The notes: a model not told the origin generated them from the sequence alone. 64,000 nt of DNA from Dyella terrae (GCF_022394535.1 NZ_CP089414.1:372001-436000), one strand, 5' to 3'. Positions 33,486 through 44,800 are shown, counted from the stretch's first letter. Made by a program: numbers and translations.

Positions 33486-33843
33486 GGCGCGTCTTCCGCC
33501 CTGCGCGAAAGCGGGCCAAGTGCCTACCATAGCCGCACGAAGCGGCTTTACCACCCAAAACGTGGCGAGCTTGAAGCACCACACAAATCCCTTTGTTGTC
33601 CCCTGTCAGGAAGGATCACCTACTGCTGATGTCGCTATGTGCGACTGCAGTGCCCATCTGCGCGGGCAACGGCGCCTTCTTTGCGCTTTACGTTTTCATT
33701 CTCGCATCGCCTCGTCGACCATGCCAAGTATGCCGCGGGGGATGCTGGCTTCAGTTTTACGACAGGTATGTTCAGGATGTGCTGGGTTACCATCACGACA
33801 AGCCGGATGCGATGCCGCACGGCCTACTCTTACAGGGAAGAAC
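33486..33843. promoter_or_regulatory. Divergent intergenic region between TolC gene and lipoprotein pair
   Basis: About 350 bases lie between the leftward secretion train and the rightward lipoproteins. No gene is convincing here; short frames on both strands lack ribosome sites and family features. It must hold the promoter for the TolC-led train and probably one for the lipoproteins, but no clear consensus elements were assignable by eye. Confidence 0.4.
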
Positions 33844-34164
33844 ATGAAGCGCATCATCGGAGCGATCGCGCTGGCGGTCTTGCTAGGCGGCTGTCAAACC
33901 TCTGCAACAAAGGTCTCGAACCTGACGCCCGGCAGTCGACCGGACCGCGTCATTGCCGCGCTTGGACAGCCCGACGACAAAACGACCGATGGGCAGTTTG
34001 ACGTCTATACGTACCGCCATCGCCGCAGCCTTCGCTCGTTGCATCATGTCGATTACACAGTGGTCTTCAGAGAAGGCCAACTCGTGGCGTTTGGCCCGGG
34101 GGTGGCAAAACAGAATGATGCCGGTGACATGATGATCGTTCCACCGGCACTCGGGATACTTTGA
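33844..34164 (+). CDS. Small BamE/SmpA-like lipoprotein, copy 1
   Basis: 106 aa from the ATG at 33844, which has an AGGGAAG ribosome site; a longer in-frame ORF from 33427 lacks this support. The lipobox is LLGGC (residues 13-17) after a short hydrophobic signal. The mature part has the pattern of BamE/SmpA-like folds: SRPDRVIAALGQPD, then FDVYTYRHRR, then DYTVVFREGQLVAFGPG. It is 20 bases upstream of a second gene with the same layout, so the two arose by tandem duplication. The location would be the periplasmic face of the outer or inner membrane; the function is unknown. Confidence 0.8.
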   Translation: MKRIIGAIALAVLLGGCQTSATKVSNLTPGSRPDRVIAALGQPDDKTTDGQFDVYTYRHRRSLRSLHHVDYTVVFREGQLVAFGPGVAKQNDAGDMMIVPPALGIL

Positions 34165-34184
34165 TTTAGTCAGGGGGATTGGAC

Positions 34185-34778
34185 GTGAAGAAGCTTTGTA
34201 CAGCAGCGGCTGTCGTGGCCGCTGGCATGCTGAGTGCCTGCCAGACCACTGGCGGAAAGATCGCACATCTCTATACCGGCAACTCGGAAGTGGAAGTGCG
34301 TGAAACGCTGGGGCGTCCCGATGCGGTACGTGTGATCGGCGACTACGAGGTTTACACCTATCTGGCCCGTCACCGCACGCGTATGTCGCTCGGCCACACC
34401 GACTACACCGTAGTGATGCAGGACGGGAAGGTCGTGCAGTTCGGTCCAGGCCTGGCACAACGAGAAGGCGTGCATACGGTAGTCATCGTACCCCCCCATC
34501 CAGAACTAGGCGTTCAGGGAATAGGGTGGCGTGGTAGGCCAGTTCTTTACCCGGCTTCGTCTTCGGTTGCTGATGGGTGCCTAATTGTTCGTCAGGCCAC
34601 AATTACGAGCCTTCGAAAGCGCTCTGGCGAGCGGTGCTCCAATCCTGACTGCCCATCTCAACGAATGGCCCCGGCATGGCAGACGACAAGGCCATCACGC
34701 TGGGGGAGGGGCGCCGCCCATATCCGCGCCGCCGCTCCAGGCGGCGCGCGTTACGATGCCACCATGACACCGTCTTAG
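34185..34778 (+). CDS. BamE/SmpA-like lipoprotein, copy 2, with long C-terminal extension
   Basis: The GTG at 34185 is preferred because AGGGGG lies about 8 bases upstream; a TTG at 34179 is an alternative. The signal and lipobox are VVAAGMLSAC. The core matches copy 1: VEVRETLGRPD, DYEVYTYLARH, DYTVVMQDGKVVQFGPG and VVIVPPH. Copy 1 ends just after the equivalent of VVIVPP, but here the frame runs on for another 90 or so residues of Arg/Ser/Pro-rich, featureless sequence. That tail may be real or may reflect loss of the original stop codon, so only the first 110 residues are well supported. Confidence 0.72.
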   Translation: MKKLCTAAAVVAAGMLSACQTTGGKIAHLYTGNSEVEVRETLGRPDAVRVIGDYEVYTYLARHRTRMSLGHTDYTVVMQDGKVVQFGPGLAQREGVHTVVIVPPHPELGVQGIGWRGRPVLYPASSSVADGCLIVRQATITSLRKRSGERCSNPDCPSQRMAPAWQTTRPSRWGRGAAHIRAAAPGGARYDATMTPS

Positions 34779-34810
34779 CGAAAGGGCATTCGCAATGGCA
34801 TCACAAAGAA

Positions 34811-34842
34811 AGAAGGCCGGAACCGTAAGGTTTCGGCCTTCT
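34811..34842. terminator. Bidirectional intrinsic terminator-like hairpin
   Basis: AGAAGGCCG pairs with CGGCCTTCT, with an inner AACC/GGTT around GTAA. It is flanked by A-rich sequence on the left and TTCGTTT on the right, so it can end both the rightward lipoprotein transcript and the leftward kinase transcript. Confidence 0.7.
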
Positions 34843-34949
34843 TCGTTTGGAGGTGGAATCGTCCAAGCTAGATCGGTGCGGTTGCGAATCTCGCTCATCA
34901 TTCTGAGCTTGGCGCCGGACTGACGAGCGAAACAATCACGCCTTGTCGC

Positions 34950-36779
34950 CTAACCTGGCTGCAGAGTTTCTTCTTCGCGACCGATCACCGGCTCAACCTC
35001 TTTGATCATCAGGATACTTACCATCGCGTGATACAGCTGCACGGGCGATACCGGCTTGTGTACCAATGGAATTCCGCTGGAAGTGGCCTCACGCAGTCGC
35101 TGTGGTGCCGTGTCACCGGTCACGATGAGCGCTGGCAGTTCGCTGCTGAGTTCGGCTCGCAATGCAGCGATGATTTCCGCGCCTGTCTGGCGCTCTCTTA
35201 GGCGGTAATCGCTGATCACCAACTCCGGGCCGTGGCTACGTGCGAGTTGAAGCGCTTCGTCGTACGACTCGGCGACGAAGCAATGGCATCCCCAGCTGCT
35301 GAGCAGTTGAAGCATGCCCAGGCGCACCGCTTCGTCATCGTCGATTACCAGTATCCGTCGTCCTGCCATATAGGCCTCAGGTTGAAGCGGCAGGTGGATG
35401 GGTAGATCGAAGCTGTCTTCGCTGAAGGCGCCTTGCGCTAATGGCACGCTTACGCGGAACACGCTGCCGCGATCGGGGCGCGAGGCTAAGGTTACAGCGT
35501 GCCTCATCGAGCGGGCCAAGCCTTCGGTAATGGCCAAGCCCAGGCCGAGCCCTTTGCGGCGATCTCGCTCGGGATTACCTAGTTGATGAAACTCGCGAAA
35601 AACTTCCTTCTGCAAATGTGGCGCGATGCCAATTCCGGTATCGAAGACCTCGATCACCGCCTCGCCACCACGCTTGCGACAAGCCACCAGAATGCCGCCA
35701 CGCTCGGTGTAGCGAATTGCGTTGGATATGAGGTTGCGCAGCATGAGTTCGAGTAACGCCGGATCTGAAAATATCGCCAGATGGGTTTCCCGGCTGCGAT
35801 AGACGATGTCCTTGAAATCAGCGTGCTGCCCTAGCTCGGTCTCCAGCTTGTTGAAGAGCGGCTGCAAACGGAACGAGCGCATGTTCGGCTTGATCACACC
35901 CGCATCGATGCGAGAGAAATCCAGCAATGTATTGAGCATTTCCGCGGATGCCTGACTTGTCGCGCGTGCATTGTCCAACACCTTGCGTTGGCTGTCGGAT
36001 AGCTCGCTGCGTGCAAGCACTTCCAGAAACATGCCCTGAGCATGCACCGGTTGGCGCAGGTCATGGCTGGCGGCGGCCAGGAATTTGGATTTTGTGAGGT
36101 TGGCTTGCTCCGCCTTGTCTCGAGCAAGCTGCGCGTTATCTGATTCCACGCGTAGGAGCTCAAGCAGTTCCACGTTCTCGAAACGCAAGATGATCGTGTT
36201 TCTGATCGATTGGTGCGTATTGCGCGCCAAGGCAATCAAGCCGACCGCGTACAGTGTTATCGCAAACGCGAGCCCTCTATAAGGCGTGTCCACCATACCC
36301 AATAGCCATAACTTGCTGGCGACGACGCCCTGCATGGCGATGGCCTGGCCGATATAGACAGGTGTTACCGGCGCCAGCATGGACATGGCGTGACCCGCAA
36401 TGCCAGCCATGGAGGCCATCACCAAGATGCTGCCCGCGACGCCGGCATGATCCAGCGCGATCCAAACGAGTGAGCCCCAGGCAGCTCCGGCAAGGCTGTT
36501 TAATATCACCAGGTGCAAAATAATCCTGCGGGTCTGCTTGATCGTGATGCCACGACTGACCAGATGCCGGGCATACCCAATGCCGACCAGCCGGCAGCCC
36601 ACGACCGAGGCATACCACGTCAGCAAGATCGGCAGGCTTGTACTTCCACGTAGGAACCAGGCCAGCACGGATGCCATCAGCACACTGGAGACCAGCGAGC
36701 TTTTGACGCCACCCAGTAACAGACGAACCTGTTCGACGCGTATCTGTTGTTCGCGCAAGTCAGTGATGGGCGCGCTCAA
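34950..36779 (-). CDS. Hybrid sensor histidine kinase with C-terminal receiver
   Basis: The start is taken as the TTG at 36779, which overlaps the regulator stop as TTGA and gives 609 aa. The open frame to 37166 lies inside the regulator gene and is not supported. Residues about 15-185 form several membrane helices. A HisKA domain with SHDLRQPVH follows (His at about 239), then an ATPase domain with the N-box (NLISNAIRY) and G-boxes (DTGIGIAP, GLGLGLA). A receiver follows with DDD and the phospho-acceptor Asp in VISDYRL (about 524) and a conserved Lys (HKPVS). It should sense an unknown signal and phosphorylate the NarL-type regulator encoded just before it; the attached receiver may act as a phosphate sink or relay. 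Confidence 0.88.
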   Translation of the reverse strand: MSAPITDLREQQIRVEQVRLLLGGVKSSLVSSVLMASVLAWFLRGSTSLPILLTWYASVVGCRLVGIGYARHLVSRGITIKQTRRIILHLVILNSLAGAAWGSLVWIALDHAGVAGSILVMASMAGIAGHAMSMLAPVTPVYIGQAIAMQGVVASKLWLLGMVDTPYRGLAFAITLYAVGLIALARNTHQSIRNTIILRFENVELLELLRVESDNAQLARDKAEQANLTKSKFLAAASHDLRQPVHAQGMFLEVLARSELSDSQRKVLDNARATSQASAEMLNTLLDFSRIDAGVIKPNMRSFRLQPLFNKLETELGQHADFKDIVYRSRETHLAIFSDPALLELMLRNLISNAIRYTERGGILVACRKRGGEAVIEVFDTGIGIAPHLQKEVFREFHQLGNPERDRRKGLGLGLAITEGLARSMRHAVTLASRPDRGSVFRVSVPLAQGAFSEDSFDLPIHLPLQPEAYMAGRRILVIDDDEAVRLGMLQLLSSWGCHCFVAESYDEALQLARSHGPELVISDYRLRERQTGAEIIAALRAELSSELPALIVTGDTAPQRLREATSSGIPLVHKPVSPVQLYHAMVSILMIKEVEPVIGREEETLQPG

Positions 36780-37414
36780 CCGATCAACCCCAAGCGTCGC
36801 GACATAAAGGCCGCCTCTGAGCGACTGGATACCTGCAATGCCGCCAAGATGGCCTGTACGTGACCGCGGATCGTGTTCTCTGAAAGGTTCAGGCGTCGGC
36901 CGATCATTTTGTTCGACAGCCCCTGGCAAAGTAGATCGAGCACCTCGCATTGACGCGGGGTGAGTTTGGCTGAGCGCACTGCTGATGCGGAGGAGGTGCC
37001 CTCCGGCGCCGCTGAGTGGTCGTCCAGCAGCGCGGTGATGGTCTCCAGCATCGCATCCGGTGTTTGAGCCTTCGAAATAAATCGATGGGCTCCTCGTTCC
37101 AGCGCCTCGCGTACTGCCTCTGGGTCGTAAAGGGCTGACACCACTACGATTTTGGCCTCCGGCCATTTGCGCTTGAGTAACGCAATGCCTTCCAGGCCAT
37201 TGAGCCCTTGCAACTGCACGTCAAGTAGCAGCAGGTCGAGCGTATCCGTAGGGGTGCGTAGAGCCTCCGCAATGGAGGCGGCCTCAAAGATCTCGATGTC
37301 CTTCAGGCCGGCGGTTAGCACCATGGCAATGCCGGAGCGAAACAGCGTGTGGTCGTCGATAAGCAGGAAACGGGTGGGGCTCACGGCGTACTCATCGAAC
37401 TCGAAGACCAACAC
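36776..37414 (-). CDS. NarL/LuxR-family response regulator
   Basis: 212 aa from the ATG at 37414; a GTG at 37384 would give a more typical regulator N-terminus and cannot be excluded. The receiver contains IDDH, the phospho-acceptor Asp in LLLDVQL (about residue 65), Ser in VVVSAL and Lys in FISKA. A LuxR-type helix-turn-helix follows at about 150-205 (LTPRQCEVLDLLCQGLSNK, SENTIRGHV). It is translationally coupled to the hybrid kinase. A long dyad 28 bases upstream of the start (37442-37486) may be its own operator. Confidence 0.9.
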   Translation of the reverse strand: MLVFEFDEYAVSPTRFLLIDDHTLFRSGIAMVLTAGLKDIEIFEAASIAEALRTPTDTLDLLLLDVQLQGLNGLEGIALLKRKWPEAKIVVVSALYDPEAVREALERGAHRFISKAQTPDAMLETITALLDDHSAAPEGTSSASAVRSAKLTPRQCEVLDLLCQGLSNKMIGRRLNLSENTIRGHVQAILAALQVSSRSEAAFMSRRLGLIG

Positions 37415-37441
37415 TCTACAGCCGTTTTGGCGTTGATCAAT

Positions 37442-37486
37442 CCAAATGGACTATAGGGGGCACAGAACCCTGCCTATAGTATTTGG
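37442..37486. promoter_or_regulatory. Long interrupted dyad upstream of the NarL-type regulator
   Basis: CCAAAT-GGA-CTATAGG pairs with CCTATAG-T-ATTTGG across a spacer of 15 bases, 13 of 14 or more arm bases matching. It lies 28 bp from the regulator start. NarL-family dimers bind inverted repeats, so autoregulation is plausible. The CTATAG elements also resemble -10 hexamers on either strand. Confidence 0.5.
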
Positions 37487-37838
37487 TGTGATGTAAGTCA
37501 GGTGCAAGTCACACATTTACTCACCCGTAGCGCAGTCCGCCTGGGTGAGCTGCTGAAATTATCGGGGGGCGTTCTTGCGACCTGTTCATGGCGATGCGCC
37601 TAACTCTCCCATCATGACAAGCCGCTTTAGTACGCAGGCACTGGCTTCCGACAAGCAATAGTTGGCTTGGCGCGAACGATTGGGGCATGTCGTCGATGTA
37701 CCGGTTTCGCAACGGTTGCGCGCGTTTCCACCGATGCTCGACGGGACTACGTCTTTCATCTGTTCGTAGAAGGTCAAGGCGACAACGTAACGGGTATGCG
37801 CAAGAAGCGCAGCGCAGCGAATGCGCTCAGGGGGATGG
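37487..37838. other. Intergenic, no gene seen
   Basis: About 350 bases between the dyad and the sulfotransferase. Short overlapping frames here (up to about 83 codons) have no ribosome site or recognisable domain. The region presumably carries the sulfotransferase promoter. Confidence 0.4.
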
Positions 37839-38654
37839 ATGGAGCGTCGGTTTCACTTTATTTCGGGTCTGCCTAGGTCTGGGTCTACCTTGCTGTCGGC
37901 CATTCTGCGTCAAAATCCGCGTTTTTACGCGGGTATGAGCGGGCCGATCGGCGGGGTGTTCAATACCTTGCTGGGCGAACTCGGCGGGCGCAACGAATAC
38001 TCGGTGTTCATCAACGATGAACAGCGCCGCCGCATGCTCAAGGGCCTGTTCGATCAGTACTACGGGCCTGAGTTCAGTGCTGACGTGGTGTTCGACACCA
38101 ATCGCATCTGGTGCAGCAAGCTGGGCCAGCTTAAGCCGTTGTTCCCGCACGGCAAGGTGATCGCCTGCGTCCGCCACGTGTCATGGGTTATCGACAGCAT
38201 CGAGCAGTTGATCCGCAAAAATGCGTTCCAGCCCTCGTCGATTTTCAACTACCAGCCTGGTGGCACTGTTTATTCGCGCAGCGAAGGCGTTGCCAATGGC
38301 GACGGCATGGTCGGCTTTGCCTACAACGCGCTGAAAGAAGCGTATTACGGCGAAGACAGCGAAAATTTGATGTTGCTGCAGTACGAAACGCTGGTCGGCG
38401 ATCCGGCTCGCGCGATTCAGGCGGTCTACGACTTCATCGAAGAGCCAACCTTCACGCATGATTTTGAGCGTGTGAGCTACGACGCTAACGAGTTCGATCT
38501 GCGCGCTGGCACGCCTGGTCTACATACCGTGCGCGAAAAGGTCGCGCTGCGCGAGCGAACCAGCATTTTGCCTCCCGATGTTTTTCGACGATTTGAGAAC
38601 GATGCCTTCTGGAGCGATTCGCAACTCAACTTGCGTGGAGTTCGGGTGATTTAA
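37839..38654 (+). CDS. Sulfotransferase family protein
   Basis: 271 aa; the ATG at 37839 is preferred because an AGGGGGA ribosome site precedes it, although an in-frame ATG lies at 37821. The N-terminus has the phosphosulfate-binding loop FISGLPRSGSTLLSAIL typical of PAPS-dependent sulfotransferases, and a second nucleotide-contact region at CVRHVSWVIDS. Such enzymes move a sulfate from PAPS to a hydroxyl on a sugar, lipid or tyrosine; the substrate cannot be told. It lies 155 bases before, and in the same direction as, the large autotransporter, so modification of that or another surface molecule is possible but unproven. A hairpin between the two suggests separate transcripts. Confidence 0.85.
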   Translation: MERRFHFISGLPRSGSTLLSAILRQNPRFYAGMSGPIGGVFNTLLGELGGRNEYSVFINDEQRRRMLKGLFDQYYGPEFSADVVFDTNRIWCSKLGQLKPLFPHGKVIACVRHVSWVIDSIEQLIRKNAFQPSSIFNYQPGGTVYSRSEGVANGDGMVGFAYNALKEAYYGEDSENLMLLQYETLVGDPARAIQAVYDFIEEPTFTHDFERVSYDANEFDLRAGTPGLHTVREKVALRERTSILPPDVFRRFENDAFWSDSQLNLRGVRVI

Positions 38655-38691
38655 GTCGAACTGCGCAGCGACTGATTCGCATGCGTAGTTT

Positions 38692-38708
38692 TCTAAAACG
38701 TTTCTAAG
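38692..38708 (+). promoter_or_regulatory. PmrA/QseB-like direct-repeat box upstream of autotransporter
   Basis: TCTAAA-ACGTT-TCTAAG fits the YYTAAD-N5-YYTAAD direct repeat (11-bp period) seen at four other places near 48-53 kb. It lies about 100 bp upstream of the autotransporter start, a suitable position for an activator. Confidence 0.45.
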
Positions 38709-38720
38709 TCACCGCATGAA

Positions 38721-38741
38721 GGGTACGGCATCGCCGTGCCC
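38721..38741 (+). terminator. Hairpin after sulfotransferase
   Basis: GGGTACGGC-ATC-GCCGTGCCC forms a strong stem with one G-T pair. A T-run occurs only about 20 bases later, so termination strength is uncertain. Confidence 0.4.
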
Positions 38742-38809
38742 TAGGACTTCGTGCGCCATTTTTTCGAGCGAGCACGTCTCGCTAGGTCTTTAAACAGGGG
38801 ATCTTTTCA

Positions 38810-41800
38810 ATGAACCGTATTTACCGTCTGGTTTGGAATCGCTCGTTGCGTGTACTGCAGGTTGCTTCCGAGCTTGCGCATTCCTGCTCGGACAACAGTA
38901 CTCAAGGTGAATCCTCTTCGCCGACCGGTCCGCGTCGTGCGCTGGCGATCGCTTGTGCAGCGGCCTTGCTGAGTGTTGTCTCAGCGATAGCGCCTGTAAA
39001 CGCTGCGGCGCAGACGCAGATTGCAGGGGGCAATGGCGGCGGCGTTGGTGGCAATGTTGTTGGTGGCATCGGCGGCAGTAGCACCGGCGCCGTTGGTGTT
39101 GCCGGAGCGAATGGCGCTGGTGGTAGCAGCGGTTATTACGGTGGCGGTGGCGGTGGCGGTGCAGGTGCCGCTGGTGGCAACGGCGGTTTGAGCAGCAGTG
39201 GGGGAGGTGCAGCAGGCAGCGCTGGAAGCGGAACCATTACTGCTGGTGCGACGCACACGGGTGGCGCGGGTGGTTCGGGGGGCAACGGTGCATATCAAGC
39301 CTCAAATCCCAGCACCGGCGGTGGCGGCGGTGGCGGCGGCGGTGGTGTGGGTTTTTTCGGGAACGGAGCCACGATCACTACAACGGGCACCTACGTGGGT
39401 GGCGCCGGTGGAGGCGGTGGTAATGGCGTCGTGGTCAGCGGCGGCGGTGGTGGCGGCGCCGGCGGCTTTGGAGCCCAGTTCACGACGGGCTCGTCACCTG
39501 CGGCCAGCCTGGGAGTGTCATTCCAAGGCGGCAATGGCGGCAATGGTGGTAACGGTTATTCGGGTGGCTCGGGTGGCGCTGGCGGCGTCGGTGTCAGCCT
39601 TGGCCATAGCATCTCACTGACCAATAACGCCGTCATTAGTGGTGGCAGGGGTGGCACGGGTGGCGCGGCTACCGGCGGTGGTGTGAATGGTGCTGGCGGC
39701 GCAGGCGGTGTGGGCCTCATCGGCACCGGCAACGACTACATCGCCAATAGCGGCGTGATCCAAGGTGGCGTTGCGAATGGCGGTAGCGGTGCACAGGCGG
39801 ACGCCATCGACTTCAGTGGTGGCAGCAATACGCTGGAAATTCAAGCGAACTCCCAGATCAGCGGCCACGTGGTCAGCACCAGCGGTAGCGCCAACGGTGG
39901 CGATACGTTGGTGCTCGGCGGCGATAGCAATGCAAGCAACGGCAATTCCTTCAACGCTGCGGAGATAGGCTCCGTTGGCAGCGCAGCCCAGTACCAAGGC
40001 TTCAATAACTTTCAGAAAAACGGTGCGAGCACCTGGACCCTGACGGGCACGGCGACCGGGCTCACGCCGTGGACCATCAACGCGGGCACGTTGGCTATTT
40101 CCGCTGACGCCAGCCTCGGTCTCGGCACGGGCACGTTGACGTTGAACGGCGGTGCGCTGGAAACGACCGCAAACGGCACATCCTACCGTGGCGTCATACT
40201 GGGTACATCCGGCGGCACTTTTACAACGGATGCTGGTACGAACTTCACCGTTGGCGGTGTGGTGAGCGGTACGGGGGCATTGGTCGAGAATGACCGCGGC
40301 ACACTGACGCTTACGGGCATCAACACCTACACCGGTGGCACAACCATCGGCGCTGGCGTGTTGGCACTCAGCGGCGCCGGCAGCATCGCTACGTCGAGTG
40401 GTGTGTTCAACAACGGCACGTTCGATATCAGCGGCGCAGTCAGTGGCGCTTGGATTAAGTCGCTGGGCGGTGGTGGTACGGTGAATCTCGGGGCGAGAAT
40501 GCTGAACCTGACCAACGCGCAGGGCGATGCGTTCAGTGGTTCGATCACTGGCACCGGCGGCCTCACGCTGACCAATAGCACCGAGTTTTTGACCGGTAAC
40601 AACACCTACACCGGCAGTACAACGATCAGCGGCAACTCGCGGTTGTTACTCAGCGGCAGTGGCAGCATCTCCACCTTGAGCAGTGTGATCAACAGCGGCT
40701 GGTTCGATATCAGCAACACGACCAGCAGCGGCGTTTCGATCAATTCGTTGACCGGGTTGGGTAATGTGATTCTCGGGTCGCAGACGCTGACCTTGCTCAA
40801 TGGCTCTGGATTTTCTGGTCAGATCTCTGGCACAGGCGGCCTCACGCTGGCATCGGGCAACCAGTATTTGAACGGCGCCAACCTCTATACCGGCAGCACA
40901 ACCATCAGCGGCGGCACGCTGTATCTCCAAAGCAGCAGCGGCAGCATCGCCACGTCGAGCAGCGTGATCGACAACGGCACGCTCGATATCAGCAACATGA
41001 CCACCGGCGGCACGTCGATCCAATCGTTGAGCGGTACTGGCGCGGTAAATCTCGGTGGGAAGACGCTGACCCTGACCAACGCAGGCGATACGTTCAGCGG
41101 TTCGATCATCGGAACTGGCGGCCTCACGCTGGCCGGAGGGCACGAGACGTTGACCGGCACCAGCAGCACCTACGCTGGTGGTACGACGATCAATGCCGGC
41201 ACGTTGAGTATTGCCGCAGACGCCAGCTTAGGTAGCGGCACGTTGACGCTGAACGGCGGTGCGCTGGAAACGACCGCGAACGGCACATCCAGCCGTGGCG
41301 TCATACTGGGTGCGTCCGGTGGCACTTTTACAACGGATGCTGGTACGAGTTTCTCTGTCGGCGGTGTGGTCAGCGGTACGGGGGCGTTGGTCGAGAATGG
41401 CGGCGGCGCACTGACTCTTGCGGGTACCAACACCTACACCGGCAGCACAACGATCAACGCAAGTGTGTTGGCACTTAGCGGCGCTGGCAGCATCGCTACG
41501 TCGAGTGGCGTGATCAACAACGGCACGTTCGATATCAGCAACACGACCAGTGGCGCTTCGATCAATTCGTTGAGCGGTGCTGGTGTATTGAATCTTGGGT
41601 CGCAGACGCTGACCTTGACCCATGCGGGCGATACGTTCAGCGGTTCGATCATCGGAACCGGTGGCCTCACGCTGGCCGGCGGCCACGAGACGTTGACCGG
41701 CACCAATAGCACCTACACCGGCGGTACAACGGTCAACGCCGGTACGTTGACTATTTCCGCAGACACCAGCCTCGGTTGGAGCAGGTTGACCTTGAACGGC

Positions 41801-44800
41801 GGTGCGCTGGAGACGACCGCAAACGGTACATCCAACCGTGCCGTCATATTGGGTGTGTCCGGTGGCACGTTTATAACGGATGCTGGTACGAGTTTCTCCG
41901 TCGGCGGTGTGGTGAGCGGCACGGGTTCGTTGGTCGAGAATGGCGGCGGCACGCTGATCCTTGCAGGCATCAACACCTACACCGGCAGTACATTGATCAA
42001 CAACGGTACGTTGGCACTCAGCGGCGCTGGCAGCATCGCCACGTCGAGTAGCGTGATCAACAACGGCACGTTCGATATCAGCAACGTGGCCGGTGGCGCT
42101 TCGATCAATTCGTTGAGTGGTGCTGGTGTAGTAAATCTCGGGTCGAAGGCGCTTACCTTGGCCAATGCGGGCGATAGGTTTAGTGGTTCGTTCAGCGGCA
42201 GCGGCAGTCTCGCGCTGGCCGGGGGCCACGAAACGTTGACCAGTAATAACAGCGCTTACACCGGCGATATCGCGGTTAACGCCGGCACGCTGACTGTCGA
42301 TGGCAGCGTCGGCGGCAATGTCGATGTGAAATCGGCTGCCACCGTGGGTGGCTATGGCACGATCGGCGGCAACGTCACGATTGAGGGTGGCGGCACGCTC
42401 GCTCCGGGTGATCAGAGCGTGACGACGATGGTCGTGGGCGCGCTGAACGTAGGCGGCAATCTGACCATGCAGCAAGGCAGTGCCCTCAACATAGGGGTTG
42501 GCACTCCAGGCGCTACCCTGTCTATGCCGGGCAGCGGCGACAGCGTGAACGTGACGGGTAACCTTGCTCTTAATGGCGCCACCGTCAACGTCAGCGGCGC
42601 CGCCAACATGGGGCCAGGGATGTATAGCATCCTCAAGTACAGCGGTACGCTGACGGAGACGAATGGTGGTCTTACGATCGGCAACGAACCGTCGGGAGCC
42701 GCGCTTTCTGTTCTGACGTTGACCGGCGACCACCAGATCAATCTGCTCAACACCGGATCGATGGTGTTGAATTTCTGGAACGGCAATGGTCTCGCTTCGT
42801 CGACACAGATGGGCGGTGGCAACGGCACCTGGTCTGCGATATCGCCGAACTGGACCGATGCCAATGCCGATGTGTCGGCACCGATGTCGCCACAACCGGG
42901 TTTCGCTTTATTTGCGGGCGCGGCCGGCACGGTTACCGTCGATAACAGCGCTGGTGCGGTGAGCGCCAGCGGCATGCAGTTCTTCACCAATGGTTATGTG
43001 ATGAACGGCAGTGCGCTGACGCTCGTCGGCACTAATGGAGTCGCGCCCATCATCAATGTGGGTGATGGCACCGCGGTCAGCGCCAGCGATGTGGCGGTCA
43101 TCAACAACGCGTTGGCTGGCAGCGCCGGTCTTACCAAGTCCGGTTACGGCACGCTGGTTCTTACCGGCACCAATACGTATACCGGCGGCACCACGATCAG
43201 CGACGGCACGCTACAAATCGGTAATGGCGGTACGACCGGTTCCATGGTTGGCAACATCATTGATAACGGCTCCCTCGTGTTCGATCACAGCGACAACGTG
43301 ATCTTTACGGGTGGAATTAGCGGCAGCGGTAGCCTGACCCAACAGGGCAGCGGCAGCCTGACCCTGGCCGGCATGGGGGCGCTGAACGGCGGGGCCACGG
43401 TTGCGGCCGGCGCGCTGGTGCTTGGCAATGGAAACAAGTCTTCGGGCTATTCCATCCTCGTCGGCACGAGTGGTAGTGACGGCACATCAATGGAAACCAC
43501 CGCAACGAATGGTGGCACCGGTGTAGCCCTGGCCAGCGGAACGAAATTCACCAACACCCTGAACGGTCAGGCCTCTGGTGGTGCAGGTGGACAGGGCGGT
43601 AGCGCAGGTATTGCCGTCGCCGGCGGCAACGGTGGCGCGGGTGGTATGGGTGTCAGTGGCAGTACGGTCGTTGTGGCGAATGCCGGCAACATCAATGGCG
43701 GCAATGGTGGTCAGGGTGGCAGCGGTGGCATTGGCAATGGGCTGCTTACTGACTCGACCGCACTCAGCATCGGTGGTGCTGGCGGAGCGGGCGGTAACGG
43801 TGGTGTCGGTGCCGGCTTGGGCGACAACGCCAGTTTCACCAACACGGGTTCCGTGAGCGGCGGCGCCGGTGGCACGGGTGGGGTCGGTGGCGTGGGTGGA
43901 TTTACGCCCCCCACCGATTCGCAGTCAGGCGCTTTGATGTCGGCGGGCACCAGTGGTGCCGGTGGGCAGGGCGGTGTCGGCGTGAGCATGGGCAGCAACG
44001 CGACCTTCGACAATGCCAGCTACACGACGATCATTGGCGGCACCGGTGGCGCTGGTGGAAATGCGTCGTCAGGCAATGGCCCCACCGGTGCGGCTGGTAA
44101 TGGTGGCGCGGGTGGCACAGCCCTGATTCTGGGCGCATCGCCGATCGTGGCCACTAATGCTGGCAACCTGCTCGGTGGTCAGGGCGGTGCGGGTGGCGTG
44201 GGCACGCCGATGGGCAATCCAGGCCAGCTTAACTCCGCCGAGGGCTTTGCTGGCTTTGCTGGTTATGCCGGCGCCAGCGGCGGTCAGGGTGGTGCCGGCG
44301 CGCTTCTGCTGGCGGGTGCGGCACTCACCAATAATCAGATCATCTATGGCGGTATCGGTGGCGCTGGTGGTGCCGGTGGGGCTGGCGGTATCGGTGGTAA
44401 TGCCGTGGGCACGAAGGCCGCTGCGGGAGGCGCTGGCGGTATCGGTGGTGACGGTGGCATGGGAGGAGTGGGCGTCAGTCTGGGTCAGAACGCATCCCTT
44501 ACCAACAATGGCGATATCAACGGTAGCCAGGGTGGGTCTGGCGGTACCGGTGGCAATGGTGGCGCTGGTGGTACCGGTGGTGCCCCAGGAGCCGGAGGCA
44601 ACGGTGGTAACGGCGGTAATGGTGGTGCGGGTGTGAGTGGTACGGGCTTCGCGCTTACCAACTTCGGAACCATCCAGGGTGGCTATGGTGGCTACGGTGG
44701 TTTTGGTGGCAGCAACGGCACCAGCGTTGGTAACGGTGGTAAAGGCGGTAACGGCGGCGCGGGTGTGAGCGGTACGGGATTCGTCCTTACCAACAACGGG

